Below, one piece after another: positions 1-7,902 of a stretch of 13,229 nucleotides of DNA (position 1 is its first letter; every line of letters starts with the position of its first letter). Made by a program: the position numbers and the translations under genes. A model generated the notes under the pieces. That model saw only the letters and a program-made list of their open reading frames with translations. It searched no databases and was not told where the DNA came from. Source of the stretch: an uncultured Senegalimassilia sp. (GTDB lineage Bacteria > Actinomycetota > Coriobacteriia > Coriobacteriales > Eggerthellaceae); contig CAKUJT010000068.1 of assembly GCA_934661765.1 (NCBI GenBank), positions 1 to 13,229 on the forward strand, in the 5' to 3' direction.

Positions 1-1343
1 CCAAGGGTTGTACAGCAGGCTGTGATTGTATCCAAAAGATCATGACCGTTAAGACTAAGAAAATCAATAATATCATGAAGTGGTTCGGCCTTAAGTACAT
101 AAACGGTTGTCGTTTCAGAATCATAATGATCCTCATTAATCATATTCCACTGTGCCAAATCTGGTTCCTCTGCAAAGCAGAATGTAAATTCAGCCTGAGA
201 CGCAATGCAATCAAGATCACACACACCGGGAACAGAACGAAATACATTCATCATAACTAAATTAACTGCACGCCCAATTGTAGCATTAGCCGGCCATCCT
301 GGTCCCTGACAACCCTGTTTACCTGAAATACCAATTTCCTGTGCAATAGGACCAGATACAATAACCATATTTCCACCTGGATGTGATGTTGTAACAGACT
401 GATTTAAATTATATTCCTTATGATTCAATGCTTTGAATACAGCAACCAATACCGGCATTGCATTTGGCTTACATCCAGCCATAATAGCAGCAATCGCAAC
501 ATCTTTTACAGTAACTGTTTTTCCCGAAGGACCGCTTGGATCACAAAGAACCATATCTTCATCAAATGGACAGTACTCCAGCATTTTTTCATATCTCGCT
601 TTTGTCGGAGGAATAATCGGAAGTCCATCACTGATATGCTCTTTGTTAAAGAAATCATTGATTTCTTCGAGACCTGCACCTGCTTCTGCAGCATCATCAA
701 CTTCTACCTCTAAAGGAAGAAGTCCATCTTTCTGAGGTGCAACAAGATCCATTTTTGCTTTTATTTCAGCCAGTTTTTCCAGTTCTTCTCCATTCGTCGT
801 TAACGAAGCAAGAATGTAATCCCAGTGTTTGTCAACTTCTGCTGCAACCTCCTCTACAGTGGATGCTTGCATAATATCAACAGAACACATACATAAATGA
901 CCTGCTCGATAAAGTCCTACTCCCTCAGTAATTCCTGTTCCTGGAGGTGCTGTCATATATAATGTCGGAATACCAAGTTTTTCAATCTCAATGGACAATA
1001 CAGTTGTAGAGGAAGACGTACCCATGTCTCCAAATGCTGTGATACAGGCTACCGGCTCTTCTTTCGCCAACATTGCTGCATAATCAGCTAACATTGCAGC
1101 ATCTTTGCCTCGGACAGTTTCTGTATATTCTACCCATTTTGAGTCATCACACCCAATTTCAACCAGGCGTTCTTTAATACGATCAAATACTGTGTAATAA
1201 TTACAAAAACCTAACTTTGTATTGTTGTAAAATAAAATCTTTCCCTTTTTCAGTTCCTCTAATGTTGGACGTTTCGCCAACGTAATCATTGTACGTTCCT
1301 GATAACCTCGAGGATCAAGTAATTGACTTAATTTTGTTGACAT
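1..1343 (-). CDS. UGSC-family-related two-domain protein (3' end beyond window)
   Basis: The frame is open from an ATG at 1343, preceded by AAGGAGGG, to the left edge: 447 codons with no stop, so the C-terminus is missing. Residues about 1-165 resemble the UGSC (seleno)protein family, with an opening 'LLDP' segment, 'LAKRPTLEELKKGKILFYNN', and GDMGTSSS (105-112) followed by 'IEKLGIPT'. In typical members the GDMGTSSS position carries GD-[U/C]-GSC, a UxxC/CxxC-like redox motif. Here it reads M-G-T-S, so the selenocysteine/cysteine pair is absent. Residues about 225-410 form a second conserved block: HISDGLPIIPPT (236-247), IMAGCKPNAMP (287-297), then GPGWPANATIGRA (347-359). Cysteine is frequent (CMC 151-153, C291, C345, C375, C379, C389, CC 443-444). 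No signal peptide or membrane segment is visible, so it is probably cytosolic. It is the last visible gene of the dehydrogenase/ABC operon, 70 bases after the binding-protein gene. The family assignment is from remembered motifs; the biochemical role is unknown to me. Confidence 0.72.
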   Translation of the reverse strand, partial: MSTKLSQLLDPRGYQERTMITLAKRPTLEELKKGKILFYNNTKLGFCNYYTVFDRIKERLVEIGCDDSKWVEYTETVRGKDAAMLADYAAMLAKEEPVACITAFGDMGTSSSTTVLSIEIEKLGIPTLYMTAPPGTGITEGVGLYRAGHLCMCSVDIMQASTVEEVAAEVDKHWDYILASLTTNGEELEKLAEIKAKMDLVAPQKDGLLPLEVEVDDAAEAGAGLEEINDFFNKEHISDGLPIIPPTKARYEKMLEYCPFDEDMVLCDPSGPSGKTVTVKDVAIAAIMAGCKPNAMPVLVAVFKALNHKEYNLNQSVTTSHPGGNMVIVSGPIAQEIGISGKQGCQGPGWPANATIGRAVNLVMMNVFRSVPGVCDLDCIASQAEFTFCFAEEPDLAQWNMINEDHYDSETTTVYVLKAEPLHDIIDFLSLNGHDLLDTITACCTTL

Positions 1344-1413
1344 ATGCACCCTCCTTGAATATAGTTTTTATGATAGATGTAACACTTGAAATTCAATTAT
1401 CAAAATCAACTTT

Positions 1414-2460
1414 TTATTTTCCTACAATATCTTTATAATTGTCTGGCGTCGCCATATTTCCAGAAATTTCAACAGCCGCGTATTTCTGTCCTTCTTCCAG
1501 AAACTCCGGATAAATTTCTTCTGCAGTTTTACCATTACGAGTAATTTCCAACATGCCAGCCACCATCTGTTCTGCAAAATCCATAGCATCGTAATAACAT
1601 GTTGCTTTCCATTCCGGGGCAGCTCCATTCGCCCATTCCTGAATGGCTAACTCACCACCTGCGCTCACTAGAATAGTTTTATCCTGCATACCACCTGCTT
1701 CGATTGCTCGTGCGGCACCCATAGCGTAAGAGTCAACTGATCCCATAACGATCCAGGAAGCAATTTCCGGATGTGCGGAGAGAATGGCGGAAACCTGATT
1801 GTAAGAAGCTTCTGTATTGTCACTACTGCTGGCTTCAGCTGCACAATCTGCCATAAATACATTTTCCTTCGGCACGCCAAGTTCTTCAATTCCACTCATA
1901 AAACCATCTATACGAGTAAGATCTGACTGGTATTTACTGTTTGTATTTTGAATGATTCCGACTTTTGATACATCTGAGAGATCTACCCCTGTTGTATCCT
2001 TGTTTTCCACAATCCATTCTCCACAGTTTTTTCCTACATTGAATGCATCCAGTTCTACATAAGGTGCAATATTATTTCCTTCTCCATCTTTCAGTTTCAG
2101 AGTTTCTCCAATTACAGGAATACCGGCATTATTAAACTTATCTACAACTGCAGTAGCACTTCCTTCATCAACAACAAAGAGAAATGCACCATCAATTCCC
2201 TGATTTATTGCAGTATCAACCTGAGATAATTGAGTATTAATGTCACGACTTGCATCTCCATTGAGCACTTCAAAATTGTTTTCTTCTCCCAATTCTCTTA
2301 GTGCCTCATCAATATGTTGGATCCACTCTACCGTCATAGATGTATTAAAATATTCGAACACCAACTTTTCTTCAGAGGAAGCAAACACATTGACTGACCC
2401 TATTCCTCCTGTCGCTATCGCCGCACACAGAAACAAACTTATCATTTTTCTTGTCTTCAT
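1414..2460 (-). CDS. Sugar-type ABC transporter substrate-binding protein (Peripla_BP_4/RbsB-like)
   Basis: This 348-residue secreted protein captures the ligand for the adjacent ABC importer. The N-terminus is a Sec signal peptide: basic MKTRK, a hydrophobic core, then VFA-SS, with likely cleavage after Ala27. The mature part has the layout of periplasmic-binding-protein type I sugar-binding proteins: 'NQGIDGAFLFVVDEGSATAVVDKFNNAGIPVIGE', 'VGIIQNTNS' with a following 'RIDGFMSGIEELG', and 'SAILSAHPEIASWIVMGSVDSYAMGAARAIEAGG'. These are the usual lobe segments of the ribose/galactose group. The start has AGGAGG seven bases upstream, and the permease gene ends 23 bases before it. There is no clear lipobox: the only early Cys (12) is too close to the N-terminus. 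That is unusual for a Gram-positive binding protein, which is normally a lipoprotein. The ligand cannot be told from sequence; sugar, polyol, autoinducer-like or other small hydroxylated molecules are all possible. Confidence 0.9.
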   Translation of the reverse strand: MKTRKMISLFLCAAIATGGIGSVNVFASSEEKLVFEYFNTSMTVEWIQHIDEALRELGEENNFEVLNGDASRDINTQLSQVDTAINQGIDGAFLFVVDEGSATAVVDKFNNAGIPVIGETLKLKDGEGNNIAPYVELDAFNVGKNCGEWIVENKDTTGVDLSDVSKVGIIQNTNSKYQSDLTRIDGFMSGIEELGVPKENVFMADCAAEASSSDNTEASYNQVSAILSAHPEIASWIVMGSVDSYAMGAARAIEAGGMQDKTILVSAGGELAIQEWANGAAPEWKATCYYDAMDFAEQMVAGMLEITRNGKTAEEIYPEFLEEGQKYAAVEISGNMATPDNYKDIVGK

Positions 2461-2483
2461 AATCTTTCCTCCTATACTTTAAT

Positions 2484-3446
2484 TTATTTTACTAATTTTT
2501 TTCTTCTTACATAATCGAATACCAGAGCCCCTATCAACAGTAATCCTTTTGCTACAACCTGCCAGAATGACGATACATTTACCACTGTCAAACCATTATT
2601 AAAACATTGCATTACCAATAAACCAATGAAACATCCCAGAAGATTACCTTTACCACCGGTAAATGCAACACCGCCAAGAATAGCTGCCGTGATAGCATCA
2701 AATTCTGCTCCTGATCCACCCGCTGGCTGTCCGGAATGCATCTTTGCAGTCATTAAAATACCTGCAAAAGCGGCAATCATAGATGACATCAGATAAAGAA
2801 TAGTGCTAGTTCTCTTTGGGCTTAGACCTGCAAGTCTCGCCGCCTCCGGATTTCCTCCAACCATATATACGCTGCGACCAAATACCGTTTTGGAAAGAAT
2901 AAAACCAAAAACGATAAAAAATATAACCATAATAATCGCAGGGAAAGGAATTCCCATAATTCGCATGGTACCAATCTGGTTATATGCCTGATTAGCTACC
3001 GGCTGCGATTTACCATCACAAATCAGATAAGCAGCTCCCTGACAAACCTGAGAGATTGCCAATGTAGCAATAAATGGCTGTAATTCAAAAATATTAACCA
3101 AAAGAGAATTACACAGACCAACAATTGCACTACATATTACAACAATTAAAATTGCCAGACCCCATGGAATGTTTTTATTAACCAGCAATGCCATCATGAC
3201 TCCAAATAGTGAAGCAGTATGAGCGCTGGCAAGATCTATATGTCCGGCAATGATCAAATAAGTTTCACCAATGGCCAGAAGACCAATTGTTGATGCTGCC
3301 ATCAGAATATTTGTAAAATTCGTGATGGAAAAAAAGTTCTTATTTAAACCTGTAAAAATAGCAATTACAATTGCAAGAACTATCAGCATCAGGATCTCAT
3401 TTGATTGAAAAATATTGACTTTCTTTTTTGTTTTATTATTTTCCAT
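2484..3446 (-). CDS. Sugar-type ABC transporter permease (RbsC-like, BPD_transp_2)
   Basis: This 320-residue integral membrane subunit forms the translocation channel of the importer, probably as a homodimer bound to the double ATPase. A short charged N-terminus (KTKKK) is followed by a series of hydrophobic segments covering most of the chain. The hallmark of RbsC/MglC-type permeases, normally GGIDLSVG, is seen as 'GHIDLASAHTASLFG' at about 68-82. The late family segment 'ILGGVAFTGGKGNLLGCFIGLLV' is also present. The length matches the family, which is typically about 320-340 residues. The start is supported by GGAG upstream of the ATG at 3446. The gene lies 13 bases after the ATPase stop and 23 bases before the binding-protein gene, so translation is probably coupled within one transcript. 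The A-S-A-H in place of the common S-V-G-S may reflect substrate specialisation (inference). Confidence 0.93.
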   Translation of the reverse strand: MENNKTKKKVNIFQSNEILMLIVLAIVIAIFTGLNKNFFSITNFTNILMAASTIGLLAIGETYLIIAGHIDLASAHTASLFGVMMALLVNKNIPWGLAILIVVICSAIVGLCNSLLVNIFELQPFIATLAISQVCQGAAYLICDGKSQPVANQAYNQIGTMRIMGIPFPAIIMVIFFIVFGFILSKTVFGRSVYMVGGNPEAARLAGLSPKRTSTILYLMSSMIAAFAGILMTAKMHSGQPAGGSGAEFDAITAAILGGVAFTGGKGNLLGCFIGLLVMQCFNNGLTVVNVSSFWQVVAKGLLLIGALVFDYVRRKKLVK

Positions 3447-3459
3447 ATCTTATTCTCCA

Positions 3460-4965
3460 TTATCCCAAAAGGCCACTGTCATCAACCATGGCCAGCTGCA
3501 TAATCAGCTCCTCTGAAAGTTCGTTCTTTCCAAGTTCACCGGTCACTTTTCCCTCATGCATAACTACCACGTTATCACAGACATTTAACACTTCCGGCAA
3601 ATCTGAAGAAATAAAAATCACTCCCAAGCCTTTTTTTGCAAGATCACATACCATCTGGTATATTTCAGCCTTTGCACCTACATCAATACCTTTTGTTGGT
3701 TCGTCCAAGATTAATACTTTCAAATTTGCAAGCATCCATCTTCCCAGAATTACTTTTTGCTGATTTCCTCCAGATAACTCTCTTACAATTTTTTTGTCAC
3801 TATGTGTTTTTATTCGATATTGTTCAATTGCTTTGGCAGACAGTTTTTTCTCTTTTCCCGAATCAATAACACCTCCACCAGAAATTGTTCGAAGGATAGG
3901 CATCGTGAGATTATCCCTAATCGACCTTCCTAATACTAATCCCTGTTCTTTCCTATCTTCTGGGCAAAATCCAATACCTGCTTTAATGGCATCTTTCGGT
4001 CCTTTAATTTTAACTGTTTTTCCTTCTATCAGAATTTCTCCGCCTTTTTTCTTGTCTGCCCCAAAAATCAATTGCATAGTCTCTGAACGTCCGGCACCAA
4101 CCAGTCCGGAAAAGCCAAGCACCTCTCCGGCATGAAGCTTAAAACTTACATTATGAACCATGTTGCCTTCCAGATTTCTGACTTCCAAAACGACATCTCC
4201 AAATTTATCATTTCTATCCAACATGGAATATGCATCACCAATGTTACGCCCAACCATCTTTGATACCAACTGATTTTCAGTCGCCTCTTTCGTTGCAATT
4301 TTGTCTACAAAGCATCCATCCTTCAGAATAACAATACTGTCTGTTATTCTAAACAACTCACCAAGGCGATGAGAAACGTATAAGATAACTTTTCCTTCTT
4401 CCTTTAACTTTTTTATCAGATCAAAAAGTATATTGATTTCTGCATCTGACAAAGGCGCCGTCGGTTCATCAAATGCTATAATTTTGCTTTCCCGACGATA
4501 AGCTTTCATAATTTCCACCATTTGCTGGTGTGCCACCGATAAATTTTTCACTTTTGTACCAGCTTTAAACGGAAGATGAAAGACATCAATTAATCTCTGT
4601 GCCTCTTCATTTGATCTTTTAAAATCAATTACACCAAAGCTATTATGATACATATCTTCCATGAAGATATTCTCAGCAACGGTCAATTCTCCAACCAATT
4701 GCCGTTCTTGGTAGATAATGTTAACGCCTGCTTTAATCGCTTCAATTGGTGTTTTAAACTCCATCTTTTCGCCATTAATATAATACTCACCTGAATCTGC
4801 AGTCTGTGCGCCACTTAATATTTTTAAAAGTGTACTTTTTCCTGCCCCATTCTCACCTAAAAGTGCGCACACTTCTCCTCCATCTGCACGAAAGCTAATA
4901 TTATCAAGAGCCTGGACACCAACAAAGGCCTTACTTATATTTTTTATTTCCAAACAATTTCCCAT
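3460..4965 (-). CDS. Sugar-type ABC transporter ATP-binding protein with two ABC domains (RbsA/MglA-like)
   Basis: This is the ATPase that powers the importer, 501 residues from the chosen start. The first ABC domain has Walker A GENGAGKST (37-45), a degenerate signature LSVAHQQ (142-148), Walker B ending DEPTAPLS (166-173) and switch His in SHR (199). The second domain has a degenerate Walker A, GLVGAGRSE (287-295), without the Lys-Thr/Ser pair. It keeps a canonical signature LSGGNQQK (397-404) and Walker B LILDEPTKG (418-426), followed by SSD where domain one has the switch His. This asymmetric pattern is typical of RbsA/MglA/XylG proteins, in which one site does most of the hydrolysis. A longer reading frame begins at a TTG at 5010, but that codon lacks a ribosome binding site. 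The ATG at 4965 follows GGAGGGG closely and gives the usual family length and N-terminus, so I chose it. The gene lies 54 bases after the dehydrogenase and 13 before the permease. Confidence 0.95.
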   Translation of the reverse strand: MGNCLEIKNISKAFVGVQALDNISFRADGGEVCALLGENGAGKSTLLKILSGAQTADSGEYYINGEKMEFKTPIEAIKAGVNIIYQERQLVGELTVAENIFMEDMYHNSFGVIDFKRSNEEAQRLIDVFHLPFKAGTKVKNLSVAHQQMVEIMKAYRRESKIIAFDEPTAPLSDAEINILFDLIKKLKEEGKVILYVSHRLGELFRITDSIVILKDGCFVDKIATKEATENQLVSKMVGRNIGDAYSMLDRNDKFGDVVLEVRNLEGNMVHNVSFKLHAGEVLGFSGLVGAGRSETMQLIFGADKKKGGEILIEGKTVKIKGPKDAIKAGIGFCPEDRKEQGLVLGRSIRDNLTMPILRTISGGGVIDSGKEKKLSAKAIEQYRIKTHSDKKIVRELSGGNQQKVILGRWMLANLKVLILDEPTKGIDVGAKAEIYQMVCDLAKKGLGVIFISSDLPEVLNVCDNVVVMHEGKVTGELGKNELSEELIMQLAMVDDSGLLG

Positions 4966-4967
4966 AG

Positions 4968-4974
4968 CCCCTCC
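4968..4974 (-). promoter_or_regulatory. Ribosome binding site fixing the ATPase start
   Basis: The minus strand reads GGAGGGG two bases before the ATG at 4965; counting only the GGAGG core, the spacing is four bases. The competing in-frame TTG at 5010 has no purine-rich stretch ahead of it. This decides the start of the ATPase gene. Confidence 0.75.
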
Positions 4975-5019
4975 GTCTTCGTATCCTATACATAGCCGCA
5001 CCTTTTTCAAACAAGCATA

Positions 5020-6285
5020 TTATTCAGCCAGATTTCTTTTTGCCTCCGCACGAGCTTTCTGAACTTTCGAATATTCGTTTGTCCTCTGAATTAAAAAACG
5101 GAAATCTTTTGCACGAGTAACTCTTGGATAATTACATCTATTATTAGGTGTTGTATCTTTCCCATTAAAAATTGGATGTCTTAACATTAATTCCAAAACA
5201 TCTTCATCGTTGTATCCCCATTCCTCAAATGTCATATTCTTTGCAATATTCAGGTCAACATTCAAATCGATCACCCAGTCAATCAGCATTTTCACTTCAA
5301 ATTCTGTATCTGTAAGATGATTACCAGTCAAAGCATTATACGCCTTTCTATATTTCTCCTTACAGCCTTCTCCATTCCATTCGATTACTGCCGGAAGTAC
5401 CATGCCACAGGCATCTCCATGCGGCATATGGAAAGGAGCTTCTGACATCGGATGTGTAATAACATGATCCTGTCCAATACTTGCAATTCCAAGTGAAAAT
5501 CCAGAATACATACATCCAAGACTCATCATATTTGCCCATTTATCCTCAGCAGGATTTGCGCAGAACGGACGTATTGCTTCTCCTATCAATTCCAGAGATC
5601 TTAAAGAAAAAGTTTCTGTGAAATCATTGGCACTCATACTGGTATAGGACTCAAGTCCATGTGTAAGTGCATCAATAGATGTAGCAGCCGCAACACTTCT
5701 TGGTAATCCTGCAAGTAAATCAGGATCCATTATAGAATACGGTGGAAGTATACAATCATGAGAAGGTACTATTTTTTCACCCTCATAGTTGCAGATAACC
5801 GCATTCCGACAAACATCAGATCCTGTCCCTGCTGTTGTAGGAATTGCAATAATTGGAAAAGTCTTATGAGCAAAGGGTTTATGTGGATCAATTCCAAAAA
5901 GGAAAGATGGATCAACACATGATTTTCCTGAATCACCTGCAATAGCTACACCCTTTGCAGTATCCATTGTGGAACCACCGCCCACTGCAATCATTACATC
6001 TGCACCAAAATCACGATATGCCGGATTTGCCTTTTCATCAATAGTCTTTGCTTCCGGATTGGGAACTAAGTCTGTAAAAACAAAATATTCAATACCTTCT
6101 GTTTTTTTTAAAATTTTCTCAACAGGATCAATAACTCCAATCCTATAAAGATCCGGATCAGCAATCAACATAACTCTGTTCCAACCTTCTGTCCTGAGAA
6201 TTTCAGGAATAACATTTATACTACCCGATCCCTGATAAAGACTTTGTTTTACGCCAAACTGTAAGTATTTCTTTTCTCTTGCCAC
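5020..6285 (-). CDS. Iron-containing alcohol dehydrogenase family protein
   Basis: This 421-residue group III (Fe-ADH) enzyme interconverts an alcohol and an aldehyde or ketone with NAD(P) in the cytosol. The dinucleotide-binding loop GGGSTMDTAKG is at 102-111. PTTAGTGSDVCRNAVI (149-164) is the conserved phosphate/nicotinamide segment. The metal ligands by family alignment are D205 and H209 in 'SIDALTHGLE', H278 in 'ITHPMSEAPFHMPHG', and H289 in the PHG of the same segment, so the Fe/Zn site appears complete. Length is slightly above the usual 380-400 residues because of a basic C-terminal tail (KVQKARAEAKRNLAE). Translation starts at GTG 6285, with AAGGAGG upstream. It is the first gene of the minus-strand operon, ahead of the ABC importer, so it probably acts on the imported compound or its breakdown product. 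The substrate is unknown; propanediol-, butanol-, lactaldehyde- and hydroxy-acid-type activities all occur in this family. Confidence 0.93.
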   Translation of the reverse strand: MAREKKYLQFGVKQSLYQGSGSINVIPEILRTEGWNRVMLIADPDLYRIGVIDPVEKILKKTEGIEYFVFTDLVPNPEAKTIDEKANPAYRDFGADVMIAVGGGSTMDTAKGVAIAGDSGKSCVDPSFLFGIDPHKPFAHKTFPIIAIPTTAGTGSDVCRNAVICNYEGEKIVPSHDCILPPYSIMDPDLLAGLPRSVAAATSIDALTHGLESYTSMSANDFTETFSLRSLELIGEAIRPFCANPAEDKWANMMSLGCMYSGFSLGIASIGQDHVITHPMSEAPFHMPHGDACGMVLPAVIEWNGEGCKEKYRKAYNALTGNHLTDTEFEVKMLIDWVIDLNVDLNIAKNMTFEEWGYNDEDVLELMLRHPIFNGKDTTPNNRCNYPRVTRAKDFRFLIQRTNEYSKVQKARAEAKRNLAE

Positions 6286-6371
6286 GGTTTTTCCTCCTTA
6301 TAAATTTGCATATTATTTTCGTCTTTTCATCTGTTATTTTCAAAACTTTCATCGTCCTCTTAAGTGATTTC

Positions 6372-6400
6372 ACCTTATCATTCTCATATTTTTTTGTCAA
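6372..6400 (-). promoter_or_regulatory. Possible promoter of the dehydrogenase/ABC operon
   Basis: The minus strand has a perfect TTGACA (6400-6395), then 17 bases, then TAAGGT (6377-6372). The -10 match is poor (3 of 6), so this is tentative. An activator could compensate for a weak -10. Confidence 0.3.
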
Positions 6401-6414
6401 TATTTCTATATGCT

Positions 6415-6444
6415 TTGTCATTTTTGTTAAATTGACATTATAAT
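6415..6444 (+). promoter_or_regulatory. Possible promoter of the MFS transporter gene
   Basis: TTGTCA (6415-6420) is followed after 18 bases by a perfect TATAAT (6439-6444). This would give a leader of about 125 bases before the MFS start. Both hexamers lie inside the TGACA/TGTCA repeat cluster, so a factor bound there would directly affect the promoter. Confidence 0.45.
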
Positions 6445-6577
6445 TGACATATTTTTTGACTATTCTGTCACATTACTGTCATATTTTAAAAATGACAAAA
6501 CTGTAAATAATATTGACTTTTTCATCAAAAGATAAAAGACTAAAAACATCAAATATTTTAAGGAGGAGGTACATGAC

Positions 6578-7864
6578 ATGAAAGACTACACAAAAAAACG
6601 ACGTTATATTCTTGTAACTTGCTGTCTCGCAAACTTATGCCTTGGATCTGTTTACGCCTGGAGCGTATTCGCTTCACCTATGGCTGAATATCTAAGTCAA
6701 ATTAATGGTATAAACATCACAACCGGAGATCTTGCTATTGTATATACCATAGCTAATTCTGTAGGACCCATCACAATGATATCAGGTGGATGGTTTAACG
6801 ACAGGTTCGGTCCTAAGATTGTTCTTTTGGTCGGAGGCGTTATGTTTGGTTTAGGTATGTTTTTGTCTGGCTTTGCCACAAGCATAGGATATCTGATCTT
6901 TACTTATGGTCTTCTTGGTGGACTTGGCCTGGGTATGGCCTATGGATGTAATATCAGCTCTTGCGTCAAATTCTTTCCAGATAAACGTGGTCTGATTGGA
7001 GGTATTACAACTGCTGTTTACGGATTATCTTCTGTAATCCTGCCTCCAATTGTTACTTCTGTTGTACAAAAATCCGGTGTTTCTTTTGCTTTCAAAATTG
7101 TGGGAATAACATTCATTATTATCATGATTCTCTGCTCACTTATCGTTGAAAAATGTCCTGATAACTTCATTCCTGGTGGATGGATTCCTCCTACACAAAA
7201 GAATTCAACAGTTACTGTGAAAAATTATGATTGGAAATTCATGCTAAAAAGCCCCATTTTTTACTCTATGTTGCTTCTTCTTATGTGTGGTGCCTTCTGT
7301 GGTATGATGATCATATCTCAGGCATCCGCCGTCGCATCCGATATGATTGGCATGGGGACAACTTCTGCAAGCTTGGCCGTCTCTATTCTGGCTCTTTTCA
7401 ATGCAAGCGGAAGACTTTTAGCCGGAACACTTTCTGATAGAATTGGACGCATTAATACACTTGTTCTCTCTTGCATATTATCAATAGTCGGTCTTCTTTT
7501 TCTGACTTTCAGCAAAACAGGAACATATATAACGTTTTATATTGGTATTGCTTTTGTCGGTATCTGTTTTGGGGCATTTATGGGTGTCTATCCCGGATTT
7601 ACCGCTGATCAATTCGGTCAAAAAAACAACAGTGTAAACTATGGAATTATGTTTATAGGATTTGCTATGGCTGGATTCTTTGGTCCAATGATTATGAAAA
7701 ATGTATATGCATCTACAGGTTCTTATAAAAATTCTTTTATTATTGCAATCTGTTTAAATATTATCGGCATACTACTATCGCTAATCTATCGTTCACTTTC
7801 TTACAAACCAAAAAATACTTTGTTATCGTTCCATCTTCAAAATAGCAATTTCAAGAACATGTAG
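6578..7864 (+). CDS. MFS transporter, oxalate/formate antiporter (OFA) family
   Basis: This 428-residue membrane transporter has about 12 hydrophobic segments. The N-terminus 'RRYILVTCCLANLCLGSVYAWSVFASPM' (8-35) is characteristic of OFA-type MFS proteins, which include the oxalate:formate antiporter and proteins annotated as L-lactate transporters. MFS motif A is present after TM2 as 'GGWFNDRFGPK' (70-80) and repeated in the second half as 'GTLSDRIGR'. The start ATG at 6578 follows AGGAGGAGGT (6561-6570). An ATG five bases earlier opens only a two-codon frame. It is the only plus-strand gene and is divergent from the dehydrogenase/ABC operon, sharing its control region. It may export a carboxylate end product or import a second substrate of the pathway (inference). 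The family predicts a small carboxylate, but the exact substrate is not determinable here. Confidence 0.92.
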   Translation: MKDYTKKRRYILVTCCLANLCLGSVYAWSVFASPMAEYLSQINGINITTGDLAIVYTIANSVGPITMISGGWFNDRFGPKIVLLVGGVMFGLGMFLSGFATSIGYLIFTYGLLGGLGLGMAYGCNISSCVKFFPDKRGLIGGITTAVYGLSSVILPPIVTSVVQKSGVSFAFKIVGITFIIIMILCSLIVEKCPDNFIPGGWIPPTQKNSTVTVKNYDWKFMLKSPIFYSMLLLLMCGAFCGMMIISQASAVASDMIGMGTTSASLAVSILALFNASGRLLAGTLSDRIGRINTLVLSCILSIVGLLFLTFSKTGTYITFYIGIAFVGICFGAFMGVYPGFTADQFGQKNNSVNYGIMFIGFAMAGFFGPMIMKNVYASTGSYKNSFIIAICLNIIGILLSLIYRSLSYKPKNTLLSFHLQNSNFKNM

Positions 7865-7902
7865 TGAAAAAATTTTCTTACATCTACTCTTTTACTACAA
7901 AA

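Larger units (their letters stand above)
6286..6577. promoter_or_regulatory. Divergent control region with repeated TGACA/TGTCA motifs
   Basis: This 292-base gene-free stretch lies between the divergently transcribed dehydrogenase operon and the MFS gene. Exact TGTCA/TGACA pentamers start at 6395, 6416, 6433, 6445, 6466, 6477 and 6493. Two TTGACT variants start at 6456 and 6513. Three TTGAC(A/T) copies (6432, 6444, 6456) are spaced exactly 12 bases apart on the same strand. One pair forms an everted repeat, TGTCAT (6477-6482) and ATGACA (6492-6497). The clustering exceeds chance for such AT-rich sequence and looks like a multi-site operator. Some TTGACA copies may instead be -35 boxes. No gene is seen in this stretch. 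Confidence 0.6.

Noticed and set aside
433..735. Plus-strand open frames overlapping the left-edge gene
   Set aside because: They lie antisense to a continuous minus-strand frame with clear protein conservation and a strong ribosome binding site. They have no plausible start signals or recognisable products.
4966..5010. N-terminal extension of the ATPase from TTG 5010
   Set aside because: There is no ribosome binding site before the TTG. The internal ATG at 4965 has GGAGGGG and yields the normal family N-terminus and length.
6221..6421. Minus-strand 66-codon open frame upstream of the dehydrogenase
   Set aside because: It overlaps the dehydrogenase start in another frame and spans the promoter/repeat region. 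Its Lys-rich, low-complexity translation looks like AT-rich noise.
6394..6518. CRISPR-like array in the repeated TGACA region
   Set aside because: The repeat unit is only 5-6 bases, occurs in both orientations and has uneven spacing. There are no spacer-sized intervals and no cas genes.
6573..6581. ATG-ACA-TGA two-codon frame overlapping the MFS start
   Set aside because: It could be a minimal leader, but it arises simply from ATG recurrence after the ribosome binding site. Nothing else supports a regulatory role.
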